From assembly GCF_003367395.1 (NCBI RefSeq), contig NZ_CP031417.1:1426001-1490000 (forward strand): a DNA stretch of 64,000 nucleotides. Reading direction: 5' to 3'. Below, piece after piece: positions 1 to 9,584 of this stretch (position 1 is its first letter; each line of letters starts with the position of its first letter). This DNA is from Pseudolabrys taiwanensis (GTDB lineage Bacteria > Pseudomonadota > Alphaproteobacteria > Rhizobiales > Xanthobacteraceae). Under the pieces are notes generated by a model. That model was not told the DNA's origin. It did not search any database and worked only from the letters and a program-made list of their open reading frames with translations. A program made the position numbers and the translations under genes.

Positions 1-76
1 ACATGGGGGTGTGCACCACCGCGTCCTTGAGAACGCGGCGGGCTTCTTCGATATCGGCAAGCGTCACGGGCAGCAC
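1..76 (-). CDS. ilvA: Threonine ammonia-lyase (threonine dehydratase), N-terminus only
   Basis: Only the first 25 codons lie in the window; the gene runs off the left edge on the minus strand. The reading from a GTG at 76 begins VLPVTLADIEEARRVLKDAV, the typical start of PLP-dependent threonine dehydratases (fold-type II), which deaminate threonine to 2-oxobutyrate. A GGAGG motif ends five bases before the GTG, which decides the start. The call rests on recognising this short N-terminus; the PLP lysine is outside the window, so a related serine/threonine dehydratase is possible. Confidence 0.6.
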   Translation of the reverse strand, partial: MLPVTLADIEEARRVLKDAVVHTPM

Positions 77-198
77 GGGGACCTCCAGATCGGCGCACCA
101 TGCCGCACGCGGGGGCCATCGGCCAGTGCGCAACCGCCCTGGCGGCGCCTCTTTTCCAGCCCTATCTTAATGGCTCCAGGCGCGAGGGGGTTGGTGCC

Positions 199-717
199 AT
201 GCCGATCGATATCAAACCGCACGCTTACGATCCGATCCGCAACCCCGAACTGTTCGAGGGCGTGCTGGCGCGCCGCATCGTCGCCTTCGTCATCGACTTC
301 GTCCTCATCGCCATCCCCGTGGTGCTGGCGGCGATGTTTATCTTCGCCTTCGGCCTCGTCACGCTCGGGCTCGGTTTCGCGCTCTACTGGCTGCTGCCGC
401 CCGCCACGGTGGTGTGGGCGCTGATCTATTTCGGCGCGACCTTGGGCAGCCCGCGCTCGGCGACGATCGGCATGCGCGTGATGAATCTGGAGATGCGCAC
501 CTGGTACGGCGCGCCCGCTTATTTCGTGCTCGGCGCGGTGCACGCCATCGTCTTCTGGGTCTCGATTTCGGCGCTGACGCCGTTCATCCTCCTGGTCGCC
601 TTCTTCAACGACCGGCGGCGGCTACTCCACGACATCGTGCTCGGCACGGTGGTCATTAACAACTCCGAGCGGGCCGCCATGCTAAGAACAGGGAACCCGG
701 GTTACGGCGCCGCATGA
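199..717 (+). CDS. RDD family integral membrane protein
   Basis: A 172-aa membrane protein of the RDD family. Residues 24-46 (ARRIVAFVIDFVLIAIPV) give the hallmark Arg plus Asp in the first helix. Further hydrophobic stretches follow at about 50-85 and 100-130, and the closing NDRRRLLHDIVLGT motif supplies the last conserved Asp region. RDD proteins are small membrane proteins, some linked to ion or solute transport; the substrate here is unknown. The ATG at 199 is preferred over the upstream frame because the conserved domain starts about 20 residues later. It is divergent from the threonine dehydratase and followed on the same strand by bpt. Confidence 0.85.
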   Translation: MPIDIKPHAYDPIRNPELFEGVLARRIVAFVIDFVLIAIPVVLAAMFIFAFGLVTLGLGFALYWLLPPATVVWALIYFGATLGSPRSATIGMRVMNLEMRTWYGAPAYFVLGAVHAIVFWVSISALTPFILLVAFFNDRRRLLHDIVLGTVVINNSERAAMLRTGNPGYGAA

Positions 718-823
718 CGACCTTTGACGGCACGACTATACCGCGCGATGCTACCCGAATCGTGGGGCAATGGGAGGAGCGCTTGTGCGAACCTTACCTT
801 CCGCCAATGAAATGGTTTGACGC

Positions 824-1573
824 GTGACCCAACATTCGCGCGATACACCGCAGTTCTACCTCACGGCGCCTTCGCCCTGCCCGTATTTGCCCGGCCAGGA
901 AGAGCGCAAGGTGTTCACGCATCTGGTGGGCGAGCGCGCCGGCGAGCTCAACGACCTGCTCACCCATGGCGGCTTCCGCCGCAGCCAGTCGATCGCCTAT
1001 CGCCCGGCCTGCGAGAGCTGCCGCGCCTGCATCTCGGTGCGGGTGATTGCGGCCGAGTTCAAGCCGTCGCGCAACATGCGGCGCCTGGTCGATCGCAACA
1101 GCGACCTGATCGGCGACATGCGCTCGCCGACGCCGACCTCCGAACAGTATTCCGTCTTCCGCGGCTATCTCGACGCGCGCCACCGCGACGGCGGCATGGC
1201 CGACATGACCGTGCTCGACTACGCGATGATGATCGAGGACAGCCACGTCGACACCCGCGTGGTGGAATATCGCCGGCGCGGCCCCGATAGCGGCATCACC
1301 GGGCGCGGACAAGGCGAGATCGTCGCCGTCGCGCTCACCGACGTGCTGAGCGACGGGCTGTCGATGGTCTACTCGTTCTTCGACCCGGCCGAGGCCGACC
1401 GCTCGCTCGGCACCTTCATGATCCTCGATCACATCCAGCGCGCCCTGAAGATGGGCCTGCCCTACGTCTATTTGGGCTACTGGGTCTCGGGCTCGCGCAA
1501 GATGGATTACAAGGGCCGCTTCTTGCCGCAGGAACGGCTGATGCCGGCGGGCTGGATGCGGGTCGATAAATAG
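824..1573 (+). CDS. bpt: Aspartate/glutamate leucyltransferase (bacterial Ate1 homologue)
   Basis: A 249-aa aminoacyl-tRNA-protein transferase of the Bpt type. In the N-degron pathway it transfers Leu from Leu-tRNA to N-terminal Asp or Glu, marking proteins for ClpS/ClpAP. The N-terminal domain has [15 protein letters not shown] and the [13 protein letters not shown] cysteine motif; the C-terminal GNAT-like domain contains [10 protein letters not shown] and [14 protein letters not shown]. The start is a GTG at 824. Length matches the family (about 240-250 aa). Separated from the RDD gene by about 100 bp, so co-transcription is possible but not shown. Confidence 0.93.
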   Translation: MTQHSRDTPQFYLTAPSPCPYLPGQEERKVFTHLVGERAGELNDLLTHGGFRRSQSIAYRPACESCRACISVRVIAAEFKPSRNMRRLVDRNSDLIGDMRSPTPTSEQYSVFRGYLDARHRDGGMADMTVLDYAMMIEDSHVDTRVVEYRRRGPDSGITGRGQGEIVAVALTDVLSDGLSMVYSFFDPAEADRSLGTFMILDHIQRALKMGLPYVYLGYWVSGSRKMDYKGRFLPQERLMPAGWMRVDK

Positions 1574-1576
1574 CCT

Positions 1577-2953
1577 TCAGCCTGAAACCGTGTCGATCAG
1601 CAGCTTCACGTTCAGCACGACGATCAGCGCCGCGACGATCCACGCCAGAACCGCGACCGGACGCGGGATCGCGAAGCGGCCCATCTTCCGCGCATCGGTC
1701 GTGAACATGACCAGCGGGATCACGGCGAAGGGCAGCTGCATCGACAGGATCACCTGACTGAAGATCAGCAGCTTGCCGGTGCCGCTCTCGCCATAGATCG
1801 CGGTCACGATAACCACCGGCACGATGGCGATGGCGCGCGTGATCAGGCGCCGCATCCAATGCGGCAGGCGAATGCGCAGAAAGCCTTCCATCACGATCTG
1901 CCCGGCGAGCGTCGCCGTGACGGTGGAGTTCAGGCCCGAGGCGAGCAGCGCGATCGCGAACAGCACCGACGCGATGCCGACGCCGAGGAGCGGCGACATC
2001 AACGCATAGGCCTGCTCGATCTCCGTCACCTCCTTGCCGTGCGCATGGAAGACCGCGGCCGCGACGATGAGAATGGCTGCGTTGACGAACAGCGCCAGCA
2101 TCAGGGCGATGGTGGAGTCCACGGTCGCCCAGCGGATGGCCTGCCCCTTCCCCTCGTCGGTCCGCTCGTACTGGCGCGTCTGCACGATCGACGAATGCAG
2201 GTAGAGGTTATGCGGCATCACCGTGGCGCCGAGGATGCCGATGGCGATGTAGAGCATCTCGGGGTTGGTGACGATTTGCGGCGACGGCACGAAACCGCCG
2301 AGCACGGCAGCGATCGGCGGCGCCGCCATGGCGATCTGCGCGGCAAAGCACCCGGAGATGATGATCAACAGCGCGACGATGAAGGCCTCGAGGAAACGGA
2401 AGCCTTTGCTCATCAGCAGCAGCACGAGAAACGCGTCGAGCGCCGTGATCAGCGCGCCGCCGATCAACGGAATGCCGAACAGCAGGTTCAAGGCAATGGC
2501 GGTGCCGATCACCTCCGCGAGGTCGCAGGCGATGATCGCCAACTCGCAGGCGATCCAGAGCACGAAGCCGACCGGCCGCGGATAGGCGTCGCGGCAGGCC
2601 TGGGCGAGGTCGCGGCCGGTGGCGATCCCGAGACGGGCCGACAGTGCCTGCAACAGGATGGCCATCAGATTGGAAATCATGATGACCGCGAGCAGCGTGT
2701 AGCCGAACTTCGATCCACCGGCGAGATCGGTCGCCCAGTTGCCGGGGTCCATATAGCCGACCGAGACCATGTAGCCCGGCCCCGAGAAGGCAATCAGCCG
2801 GCGCACCCAGGAGCCATGCCACGGGACGGCAACGCTGGCATGCACCTCGGACAGGCTCGGCCGCTCGGCACCGGAGGCCGTGCGCCAGCCCGTTTCGCTA
2901 TTGCCGGACATGGGATTGAAGGGACCCTTGGCAGTTTCACTCGAAACGGTCAT
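1577..2953 (-). CDS. mntH: Nramp family divalent metal (Mn2+) / proton symporter
   Basis: A 458-aa inner-membrane importer of the Nramp/MntH family with about 11 hydrophobic helices. The two metal-site motifs are present: DPGN in helix 1 ([15 protein letters not shown]) and MPH in helix 6 ([14 protein letters not shown]). The roughly 45 N-terminal residues before the first helix are hydrophilic and longer than in E. coli MntH. A perfect TTGCAACT-T-AGTTGCAA palindrome lies about 39 bases upstream of the start, placed as an operator for a Fur/Mur-type metal regulator. It converges tail to tail with bpt with only 3 bp between the stop codons. Confidence 0.93.
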   Translation of the reverse strand: MTVSSETAKGPFNPMSGNSETGWRTASGAERPSLSEVHASVAVPWHGSWVRRLIAFSGPGYMVSVGYMDPGNWATDLAGGSKFGYTLLAVIMISNLMAILLQALSARLGIATGRDLAQACRDAYPRPVGFVLWIACELAIIACDLAEVIGTAIALNLLFGIPLIGGALITALDAFLVLLLMSKGFRFLEAFIVALLIIISGCFAAQIAMAAPPIAAVLGGFVPSPQIVTNPEMLYIAIGILGATVMPHNLYLHSSIVQTRQYERTDEGKGQAIRWATVDSTIALMLALFVNAAILIVAAAVFHAHGKEVTEIEQAYALMSPLLGVGIASVLFAIALLASGLNSTVTATLAGQIVMEGFLRIRLPHWMRRLITRAIAIVPVVIVTAIYGESGTGKLLIFSQVILSMQLPFAVIPLVMFTTDARKMGRFAIPRPVAVLAWIVAALIVVLNVKLLIDTVSG

Positions 2954-2991
2954 CGCATGTGCCCAGACTTAACGCCATCGGTTTTCTGCAG

Positions 2992-3008
2992 TTGCAACTT
3001 AGTTGCAA
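2992..3008. promoter_or_regulatory. 17-bp perfect palindrome, probable metal-regulator operator for mntH
   Basis: TTGCAACT, one central T, then AGTTGCAA form a perfect inverted repeat between the divergent mntH (start 2953) and CPA2 antiporter (start near 3193). TTGCAA-type dyads next to manganese uptake genes are typical of Mur (Fur-family) operators in alphaproteobacteria. Position and symmetry are seen; the regulator is inferred. Confidence 0.6.
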
Positions 3009-3192
3009 AAAGAAATCTGGCAGTGCCGACGGGAACCGTCAAGCGGCCTGGGGCCAACCGTGGCAAAAAAGAAAGCCGAAGCTCCGATTCGGACCCTTTC
3101 CACGCCGGCCGCTCCTGTTCCAGGCTGGAACCTCTGCGATGGAACCGGGTTGTCAGACGCTCGAATCCAGAGGGCTCGGAGGGACACCGCGC

Positions 3193-5445
3193 GTGAGCGG
3201 ACCGAAAATCAGATGGCTGTGGGCATTGGCGCTCGCGGCTCTCGTGGCAGCCCCAGCCTGGGCCGCCGCCCCCACTGGCGAAGCCTCCAAAGGCCCCTCG
3301 GAGGTCATTTTCATCGTCGAGGTCGTGGCGCTGATGATCGTCGGCCGCCTGCTCGGCGAACTGATGCTGCGCTGGGGCCAGCCTGCGGTCATGGGCCAGC
3401 TCGTCGCCGGCCTGCTGCTCGGGCCGTCGTTCTTTGGCCTGATCGCGCCCGACCTGCAGCACATGATCTTTCCCAAGACGCCTGAACAGAAGGCGATGAT
3501 CGAAGGCGTTTCGCAGTTCGGCGTCCTGCTGCTGTTGCTGCTCACCGGCATGGAGACCGATCTCAAGCTGGTGCGTCAGACCGGCCGGGCCTCGGTCTAC
3601 GCCTCGGTCATGGGCATCATCGTGCCCTTCGCGTGCGGCGTGGCGCTCGGCGAGATGCTGCCGGACTCGCTGCTGCCCGATCCGGAAAAGCGGCTGATCA
3701 CGTCCCTCTTCCTCGGCACGGCCCTCGCCATCGCCTCGGTGAAGATCGTCGCCGTCGTCATTCGCGAGATGAACTTCATGCGCCGCGTGGTCGGCCAGGT
3801 GATCCTCGCTTCCGCCATCATCGACGACTCGATCGGCTGGATCATCGTCTCGGTGATCTTCAGCCTCGCTTTGCACGGCGCGATCGAGCCGCTGTCGGTC
3901 GCGCAGAGCGTGATAGGCACCATCCTGTTCATGGTGGCGAGCTTCACCATCGGCCGGCGCCTGGTGTTCTTCGCCATCCGCTGGGTGAACGACACCTTCG
4001 TCAGCGAATTCGCCGTCATCACCGCCATCCTGGTGATCATGAGCGTGATGGCGCTGATCACGCATCTGATCGGCGTGCACACGGTGCTCGGCGCCTTCGT
4101 CGCCGGCATTCTGGTCGGTGAATCGCCGATCCTCACCAAGCATATCGACGAACAGCTGCGCGGCCTGATCACCGCGTTCTTCGCGCCGGTGTTCTTCGGC
4201 ATCGCCGGCCTGTCGGCCGACCTCTCCATCCTCGCCAACCCGCAGGTGGCGCTGCTCACGACCGGCCTGATCGTCATCGCCAGCGTCGGCAAATTCGGCG
4301 GCGCCTTCGTCGGCGCCGAACTGGGCGGCCTCACCAAGCGCGAAGGCTTCGCCCTCGCCTGCGGCATGAATGCGCGCGGCTCGACCGAGGTGATCATCGC
4401 CACCGTCGGCCTGTCGATGGGCGCGCTGAACCAGGATCTCTTCACGATGATCGTCGCCATGGCGGTGATCACCACGATGGCCATGCCGCCGACCTTGCGC
4501 TGGGCCCTCTCCCGCATTCCGATGCGCAAGGAGGAAAAGGAGCGCCTCGAGCGCGAGGACATGGAGGCACGCGGTTTCGTGTCCCATCTCGAGCGGCTGC
4601 TCATCGCCGTCGACGACAGCGCCAACGGCAAGTTCGTCACGCGCATCGGCGGCATCCTCGCCGGTCACAATGCGATGCCGACCACCGTCATGCACATCGA
4701 GCCCACCAAGACGCGCAGCAAGTCGGCGGCCGCCGAGGCCGATGAGAAGGCCAAGCAGGCCGCCGAAACCATTCAGGCCGTAGCCGAACGCAGCCGGTTG
4801 TCGAAGGAGGACGAAGAGAAGGAAAAGAGCGATCTCAAGCTCGACATCAGCACCGCCGTGAAAGCCGCGCCGAATGCCGAGCACATCGCGGAAGAAGCCG
4901 AGAAAGGCTACGACCTGATGCTGATGGGGTTGAACAAGCCGGTCGTCCGCAAAAACGAGTTCAGCGACGACATCACCAATCTCGCCGCCGGCTTCCAAGG
5001 CCCGCTCGCCGTCGCCGATGCCCGCGGCGATCTCCTCAAGGACCCGCTACGCGGCCGCATGAGCATTCTCGTGCCGGTGAACGGCACCGAAGTTTCGCGC
5101 CGCGCCGCCGAAGTCGCGATCACCATCGCGCGCGCCAGCCGCGCATCGATCACCGCGCTCTATGTCGCCCCGAGCGCGCGCACCAAGAAACGCTCGCGCC
5201 GCAACGAAGAAGCGATCCTCAAGGACATCGCCAAGTTGGCGGACACTTACGGCGTCGAGATCAAGACCACCGTGCGCGCCGACATCGCGGCCGACGAAGC
5301 GATCGTCAAGGAAATGCACCGCCGCCGCGCCAATCTTGTCGTGCTCGGCGTCGGCCGCCGCCCCGGCGAAGGTCTGTTCTTCGGCGATACCGCGGCGTCA
5401 TTGCTGGAGAAGTCGGATCGCGCGCTGTTGTTCGTGGCAACGTGA
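3193..5445 (+). CDS. CPA2-type cation:proton antiporter with C-terminal USP-like domains
   Basis: A 750-aa protein. A GTG at 3193 follows a GGAGGG ribosome site by nine bases and opens a signal-like hydrophobic N-terminus (WLWALALAALVAAPAWAAA). Residues about 40-430 form the Na+/H+ exchanger domain with some 12 helices, including SAIIDDSIGWIIVSVIF (tandem Asp of the transport site) and CGMNARGSTEVIIATVG. Residues about 460-750 are soluble and resemble one or two universal stress protein folds (LLIAVDDSANGKFVTRIGG; MSILVPVNGTEVSRRAAEVA; final VLGVGRRPGEGLFFGDTAASLL). KefB-like proteins exchange K+ or Na+ for protons. Reading from further upstream would add about 78 unlikely residues. Confidence 0.88.
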   Translation: MSGPKIRWLWALALAALVAAPAWAAAPTGEASKGPSEVIFIVEVVALMIVGRLLGELMLRWGQPAVMGQLVAGLLLGPSFFGLIAPDLQHMIFPKTPEQKAMIEGVSQFGVLLLLLLTGMETDLKLVRQTGRASVYASVMGIIVPFACGVALGEMLPDSLLPDPEKRLITSLFLGTALAIASVKIVAVVIREMNFMRRVVGQVILASAIIDDSIGWIIVSVIFSLALHGAIEPLSVAQSVIGTILFMVASFTIGRRLVFFAIRWVNDTFVSEFAVITAILVIMSVMALITHLIGVHTVLGAFVAGILVGESPILTKHIDEQLRGLITAFFAPVFFGIAGLSADLSILANPQVALLTTGLIVIASVGKFGGAFVGAELGGLTKREGFALACGMNARGSTEVIIATVGLSMGALNQDLFTMIVAMAVITTMAMPPTLRWALSRIPMRKEEKERLEREDMEARGFVSHLERLLIAVDDSANGKFVTRIGGILAGHNAMPTTVMHIEPTKTRSKSAAAEADEKAKQAAETIQAVAERSRLSKEDEEKEKSDLKLDISTAVKAAPNAEHIAEEAEKGYDLMLMGLNKPVVRKNEFSDDITNLAAGFQGPLAVADARGDLLKDPLRGRMSILVPVNGTEVSRRAAEVAITIARASRASITALYVAPSARTKKRSRRNEEAILKDIAKLADTYGVEIKTTVRADIAADEAIVKEMHRRRANLVVLGVGRRPGEGLFFGDTAASLLEKSDRALLFVAT

Positions 5446-5457
5446 GGCGCGCGCTTT

Positions 5458-5581
5458 TCCCTCCCCTGAAAGGGGAGGGTCGATCGCGCAAAGCGCGATC
5501 GGGGTGGGGTCGCGCTCAAGATGTTTACTCGCCCCGCCGGCTCGCTTTCGCTCGCCACCCTCCCCGCAAGCGGGGAGGGAT
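5458..5581. repeat. REP-like intergenic palindromic repeat (class 1)
   Basis: Several nested palindromes sit between two convergent genes: CCCTCCCCTGAAAGGGGAGGG, then CGATCGCGCAAAGCGCGATCG, then a terminal CCTCCCCGCAAGCGGGGAGG. Similar arrangements recur at 40374-40495 and 46760-46885. They may help terminate the convergent antiporter and parC transcripts. Confidence 0.75.
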
Positions 5582-5597
5582 TGGGAGGCGCCGCCGT

Positions 5598-7871
5598 CTA
5601 ATCCTCGCTCGCCTTCGCGGTGGGCGACGCGATGAACTTGTTGCTCTTGGGGAAGCCCTTGGGCGCGATCTTGCCGGCGTCGGCGCGGTTGCCGCGCCAT
5701 TCCTTCAGCTCCTTGAGCGGCAGCGTGAAGGAGCGCCCTGCCCCCGTGGTCCAGGTCAGGCCCACTTCGGCGCGGAAGACGCAGATGTCCGACAGGCCCT
5801 TCTGCAGATAACGCTGCAGGCGCACGCCGCGGCCCTTGGTCATCTCCGGCACCTGCTCGATACCGAAGATCACCATCTTGCGGTTTTCGCCGACCGCCGC
5901 GACCAGTTCGCCATCGGCGACGGTCAACGCCGCAGCCTTGTCCGGCGCCTTCAGGTTCAACACCTGCTTGCCCTTGCGCGTCGTGCCGAGCACTTCGCTT
6001 TCCGGCACGATGAAGCCGTTGCCGTCGTAGCTCACGACCAGGAATTTGCGGTCGCCCTGATAGGCCATCGCGGCAACGACATCGGCGTCCTCGAGATCGA
6101 TGAACAGTCGCACCGGCTCGCCGTGACCACGGCCGCCCGGGAGCTTCTGCGCGTCGATGGTGTAGAAGCGCCCGTTCGAGCCGAAGATGAGGACCTTGGC
6201 CGTGTTCTCCGTCGGAAAGGCGAACTTCAGCGAGTCGTCCTGCTTGAAGGCGACGCCGGACAGATCGGCGACGTGGCCGCGCAGCGCGCGGATCCAGCCC
6301 TTCTCCGACACGACCACCGTGATCGGCTCGCGGATGACCATGGCTTCTTCGATCGCCGCGACGTCATGCGCCGGCGCTTCGCCGAAGGTCGTGCGGCGCT
6401 TGCCGATCTCGGTCTTGGGGCCGAACTTCTCGCGGATCTCCTTGATCTGCGCGCCGACCGCCTGCCACTGCTGCTCCTCGGAGCCAAGCAGCGCCTTGAG
6501 CTTCTTGAGTTCGTCGCGCAGCGCCTTGTCCTCGCCGCGGATCTCCATCTCCTCGAGCTTGCGCAAGTTGCGCAGCCGCATGTTGAGGATGGCGTCGGCC
6601 TGGACGTCGGTCAGGTTGAACGTCTTCATCAGGACGGGCTTGGGCTCGTCCTCGGTGCGGATGATCTTAATGACCTTGTCGAGGTTCAGATAGGCGACGA
6701 GATAGCCGCCGAGCACTTCCAGGCGGTGCTCGATCTCCGCCTGGCGATGCTTCGACCGGCGGATCAGCACCTCGCGGCGGTGGTCGAGCCATTCGCGCAG
6801 CGCTTCGGCAAGGCCGAGCACCTTCGGCACGCGGCCCTTCACCAGCACGTTCATGTTGAGCGGAATGCGGCTTTCGAGCTCGGTGAGCTTGAACAACGAT
6901 TCCATCAGCAGTTCGGCATCGACCGTGCGCGCGCGCGGCTCGATGACGAGACGGACGTCTTCCGCCGATTCATCGCGCACGTCGGCGACGAGCGGCAGCT
7001 TCTTCTCGTTGATCAGCTCGGCGAGCTTCTCGACGAGGCGCGATTTCTGCACCAGCCACGGGATCTCGGTGATGACGATCACCCAGGTCCCGCGGTTGCC
7101 CTCTTCCACCTTCCAGCGCGCGCGCACGCGGAACGAGCCGCGGCCGGTGGTGTAGGCCTCGGCGATCGAGTCATGACCGTCGACGATGATGCCGCCGGTC
7201 GGGAAGTCCGGACCCTTGACGTATTTCAGCAGCGTCTTGCCGCGCGCATTCGGATTGTCGATCAGATGCAGCGCCGCGTCGCACAGCTCGGCGGCATTGT
7301 GCGGCGGGATCGACGTCGCCATGCCGACGGCGATGCCTTGCGAGCCGTTGGCGAGCAGATTCGGAAACGCCGCCGGCAGCACCACCGGCTCTTCGCTGGT
7401 GCCGTCATAGGTGGCGCGGAAATCGACCGCATCCTCGTCGATGCCGTCGATCAGCAGGCGCGCGACCTCGGTGAGCCGTGCCTCGGTGTAACGCATGGCG
7501 GCGGGATTATCGCCGTCGATGTTGCCGAAATTGCCCTGCCCGTCGACCAGCGGATAACGCTGGGCGAAGTCCTGCGACAGGCGCACCAGCGCGTCGTAGA
7601 TCGCCTGGTCGCCGTGCGGATGGAAGTTACCCATCACGTCGCCGACGACCTTGGCCGACTTCTTGAACGCGGCGCCCGGATCGAGGCGCAACAGACGCAT
7701 GCCATAGAGGATGCGGCGGTGCACCGGCTTGAGACCGTCGCGCGCATCCGGCAGCGCGCGGTTCATGATGGTCGAGAGCGCATACGCCAGGTAGCGCTCC
7801 TCGAGCGCCTCGCGCAACGCGACGTCCTCGACCTTGCCGTCTTCTGGAGGGGGAATCACTCTTTTAGCCAT
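5598..7871 (-). CDS. parC: DNA topoisomerase IV subunit A
   Basis: A 757-aa type IIA topoisomerase A subunit, the breakage-reunion half that pairs with ParE to decatenate chromosomes. The N-terminal part has the DALRE-like start ([20 protein letters not shown]), [14 protein letters not shown] and the active-site tyrosine Tyr128 in [10 protein letters not shown]. The C-terminal beta-propeller is the short ParC type and lacks a GyrA box, which with the length favours ParC over GyrA. The position equivalent to E. coli GyrA Ser83 is Gln89, with Asp93 at the Asp87 equivalent. The start is the ATG at 7871, immediately before the conserved MAKR...EDVALREAL segment. Confidence 0.93.
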   Translation of the reverse strand: MAKRVIPPPEDGKVEDVALREALEERYLAYALSTIMNRALPDARDGLKPVHRRILYGMRLLRLDPGAAFKKSAKVVGDVMGNFHPHGDQAIYDALVRLSQDFAQRYPLVDGQGNFGNIDGDNPAAMRYTEARLTEVARLLIDGIDEDAVDFRATYDGTSEEPVVLPAAFPNLLANGSQGIAVGMATSIPPHNAAELCDAALHLIDNPNARGKTLLKYVKGPDFPTGGIIVDGHDSIAEAYTTGRGSFRVRARWKVEEGNRGTWVIVITEIPWLVQKSRLVEKLAELINEKKLPLVADVRDESAEDVRLVIEPRARTVDAELLMESLFKLTELESRIPLNMNVLVKGRVPKVLGLAEALREWLDHRREVLIRRSKHRQAEIEHRLEVLGGYLVAYLNLDKVIKIIRTEDEPKPVLMKTFNLTDVQADAILNMRLRNLRKLEEMEIRGEDKALRDELKKLKALLGSEEQQWQAVGAQIKEIREKFGPKTEIGKRRTTFGEAPAHDVAAIEEAMVIREPITVVVSEKGWIRALRGHVADLSGVAFKQDDSLKFAFPTENTAKVLIFGSNGRFYTIDAQKLPGGRGHGEPVRLFIDLEDADVVAAMAYQGDRKFLVVSYDGNGFIVPESEVLGTTRKGKQVLNLKAPDKAAALTVADGELVAAVGENRKMVIFGIEQVPEMTKGRGVRLQRYLQKGLSDICVFRAEVGLTWTTGAGRSFTLPLKELKEWRGNRADAGKIAPKGFPKSNKFIASPTAKASED

Positions 7872-8030
7872 GGTGGACTAGCTACTGCGCCGATCCCGGA
7901 TGAACAAGTGATGAACGGGCCAGCCATCCAATCTTCTAATTTTCAATGGTAATTTGAGAACTTACTGGGTTCCGTCACGTTATCGGGAACAGACGTTCCG
8001 CGGGATGCCGGGACGTAAATGGAGGAAGCA

Positions 8031-8342
8031 ATGCGACGTATTGTACTCGCCATCGCCGCGACCCTCGCGATCTTCGCCGCGGGCTCGCTGGCACCTAGCC
8101 GGGCCGAGGCCATGACCGTGTCCACGCCGGCCGGCATCGCGGCCGCGGTGGATGCCACAGGGCTGGCCCAGGACGTGGCCTATGTCTGCCGCCGCGTCTG
8201 GCGCTGCGGCCCCTATGGCTGCGGCTGGCGGCGGTTCTGCACCAACACCTATCCGCGCTATTATGGCCGTCCGTACTACTATGGCCGCCCCTACTATCGC
8301 GGCTATCGCGGTTACGGCTATCGGCATTACCGCCGCTGGTAA
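8031..8342 (+). CDS. Small secreted cationic Cys/Tyr/Arg-rich protein
   Basis: A 103-aa protein starting at the ATG at 8031, chosen because GGAGGAA lies four bases before it. Residues 1-28 are a signal peptide (RRIVLAIAATLAIFAAG followed by SLAPSRAEA). The mature part has a short helix-like segment, then CRRVWRCGPYGCGWRRFC with four cysteines, then a Tyr/Arg/Gly-rich tail (repeats of YYGRPYY). The central part is paralogous to the next gene (8495-8722). No known family recognised; likely periplasmic or secreted. Four cysteines suggest one or two disulfides. Function unknown. Confidence 0.75.
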   Translation: MRRIVLAIAATLAIFAAGSLAPSRAEAMTVSTPAGIAAAVDATGLAQDVAYVCRRVWRCGPYGCGWRRFCTNTYPRYYGRPYYYGRPYYRGYRGYGYRHYRRW

Positions 8343-8494
8343 CGGCAACGTGACGAAGACTCTTGTAACCTCGTGCGTCGCGGCCGGCCTCGCCGTAGGG
8401 CCGGCCCTGATCGAATAATACGGTGGACGTCGTTGTTGGGAGACCGGGTCGCCGATCCGGGGAGGACCAACGCTCAACTGAGAGGAAAAAGAAG

Positions 8495-8722
8495 ATGCGC
8501 ATGATCGCTCTGTCGGCCCTGGTGGCTCTCGGTCTCGGCTTTGCCGCTACCACCGGCGCTTCCGCGGCTCCCGCCGCCCCTGCCAGCGGCCTGAGCCAAG
8601 GCCTCAACGCGAGCTCGCTGCTGCAGGACGTGGCTGTGCGCTGCCGTAACGTGCGCGTATGCCGCCCCACGCCCTACGGCCGCCGCTGCCGTTGGGAGCG
8701 CGTCTGCCGCCGCGTGTGGTAA
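8495..8722 (+). CDS. Small secreted Cys/Arg-rich protein, paralogue of the preceding gene
   Basis: A 75-aa protein; the ATG at 8495 follows AGAGGAAAAAGAAG. Residues 1-25 form a signal peptide (MIALSALVALGLGFAA...ASAA). The mature part ends with CRNVRVCRPTPYGRRCRWER then VCRRVW. It shares with its neighbour the arrangement L-x-QDVA, C-R-x-V, C-x-P, YG-x-x-C and W-x-x-x-C, but lacks the Tyr-rich tail. The pair probably arose by tandem duplication. A strong terminator follows. No function can be assigned. Confidence 0.75.
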   Translation: MRMIALSALVALGLGFAATTGASAAPAAPASGLSQGLNASSLLQDVAVRCRNVRVCRPTPYGRRCRWERVCRRVW

Positions 8723-8743
8723 TCGGAATCAATCGTACACAGA

Positions 8744-8774
8744 ACGGCCCGGCGATCGCCGGGCCGTTTTTTTT
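8744..8774 (+). terminator. Rho-independent terminator
   Basis: The hairpin ACGGCCCGGC/GCCGGGCCGT with a four-base loop is followed directly by eight T residues. It closes the small secreted protein gene pair on the plus strand and lies just before the recO stop on the other strand. Confidence 0.9.
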
Positions 8775-8784
8775 GCGCGCTTCG

Positions 8785-9519
8785 TCAAGCAGCGTTCGAC
8801 AACGCCCTCGCCAGCGCGGCGATGAAATGCGCGCGCTCGTCGCCGAGCAGCAGACCGCGCGGCTCCAACACATAGCGATTGAGGAAGAAGCCGGTCAGTA
8901 CGAAGCCGTCGGCGACATCGCGCCCTTCCGGCTCCGCCTCCTGATCGCGCAGGAAAGCCGGCAGCCGCAACATGCGGTCGGCATAGGGCGTCCCCGCCGT
9001 ACGCGACACCGCCCGTCCCGATTTCGGCGACACGTAATCGAGTTCGTCCGTCGCGCCGGTCGCGACGCATTGCTCGAGATCGAGTCCGAAGCCGAGTTCG
9101 GACAGAAGCTGCAACTCGAACCGCACCACCGCCGGCGCGATCGCCGCCGCATCGTCGAGATGATCGAGCATCTCGTCGAGGATCGCGTACAGCCCCTCGT
9201 GCGGATCCCGCTCCGGCAGAAGGCGCATCAACGCCGACAGATGGGAAAGACCATAGATGGCATGCTGCGCGCCAAAGAACTTGGCGGCACGCAGATCCAG
9301 CGCCTCGACCGTATACGCGCCGAGATGCTCGTCGAGCCGCGCGCGCCAGGTCGCGCTGACGCGGTTGCCCGGCTGCAGGATCGGTCGCAGGCGCGAGCCG
9401 GTCCCGCCGCGCACCATGCCGAGATGACGCCCGTGCTCGCGCGTCATCAGGTCGAGGATGGCATTCGCCTCCCCGTGCCTTTTGACCCCCAGCACGATGC
9501 CTTCATCGGTCCATTGCAT
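8785..9519 (-). CDS. recO: DNA repair protein RecO
   Basis: A 244-aa RecO, which loads RecA with RecF and RecR at gaps and anneals SSB-bound strands. The N-terminal OB fold reads [20 protein letters not shown], followed by the helical C-terminal domain; length is typical. It is the last gene of the rnc-era-recO housekeeping run but is unusually far (about 590 bp) from era, because a segment with a small ORF and a second copy of the first 27 recO codons lies between them. The promoter and ribosome site in front of the present copy therefore differ from the ancestral era-coupled arrangement. Confidence 0.92.
   Translation of the reverse strand: MQWTDEGIVLGVKRHGEANAILDLMTREHGRHLGMVRGGTGSRLRPILQPGNRVSATWRARLDEHLGAYTVEALDLRAAKFFGAQHAIYGLSHLSALMRLLPERDPHEGLYAILDEMLDHLDDAAAIAPAVVRFELQLLSELGFGLDLEQCVATGATDELDYVSPKSGRAVSRTAGTPYADRMLRLPAFLRDQEAEPEGRDVADGFVLTGFFLNRYVLEPRGLLLGDERAHFIAALARALSNAA
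9440..9519. repeat. 80-bp direct repeat, copy A (functional recO 5' end)
   Basis: Matches 9890-9969 at 78 of 80 positions by eye, offset exactly 450 bp. It covers the recO start codon through codon 27. Both mismatches (9463/9913, and the GGG/GGC glycine codon) are synonymous in recO. Confidence 0.9.
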
Positions 9520-9584
9520 TTACTGGCCTGACTTTACCTTTCGCTGCCAAATTTGAACGATACTCCAAGTGCGCGAGGCCAAAC

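Noticed and set aside
2950..4998. 682-codon minus-strand frame across the antiporter
   Set aside because: Low-complexity His/Asp/Arg antisense reading of the CPA2 gene.
5442..7952. 836-codon open frame opposite parC
   Set aside because: His/Arg/Asp-rich composition typical of antisense frames in GC-rich genes; the parC strand has full homology.
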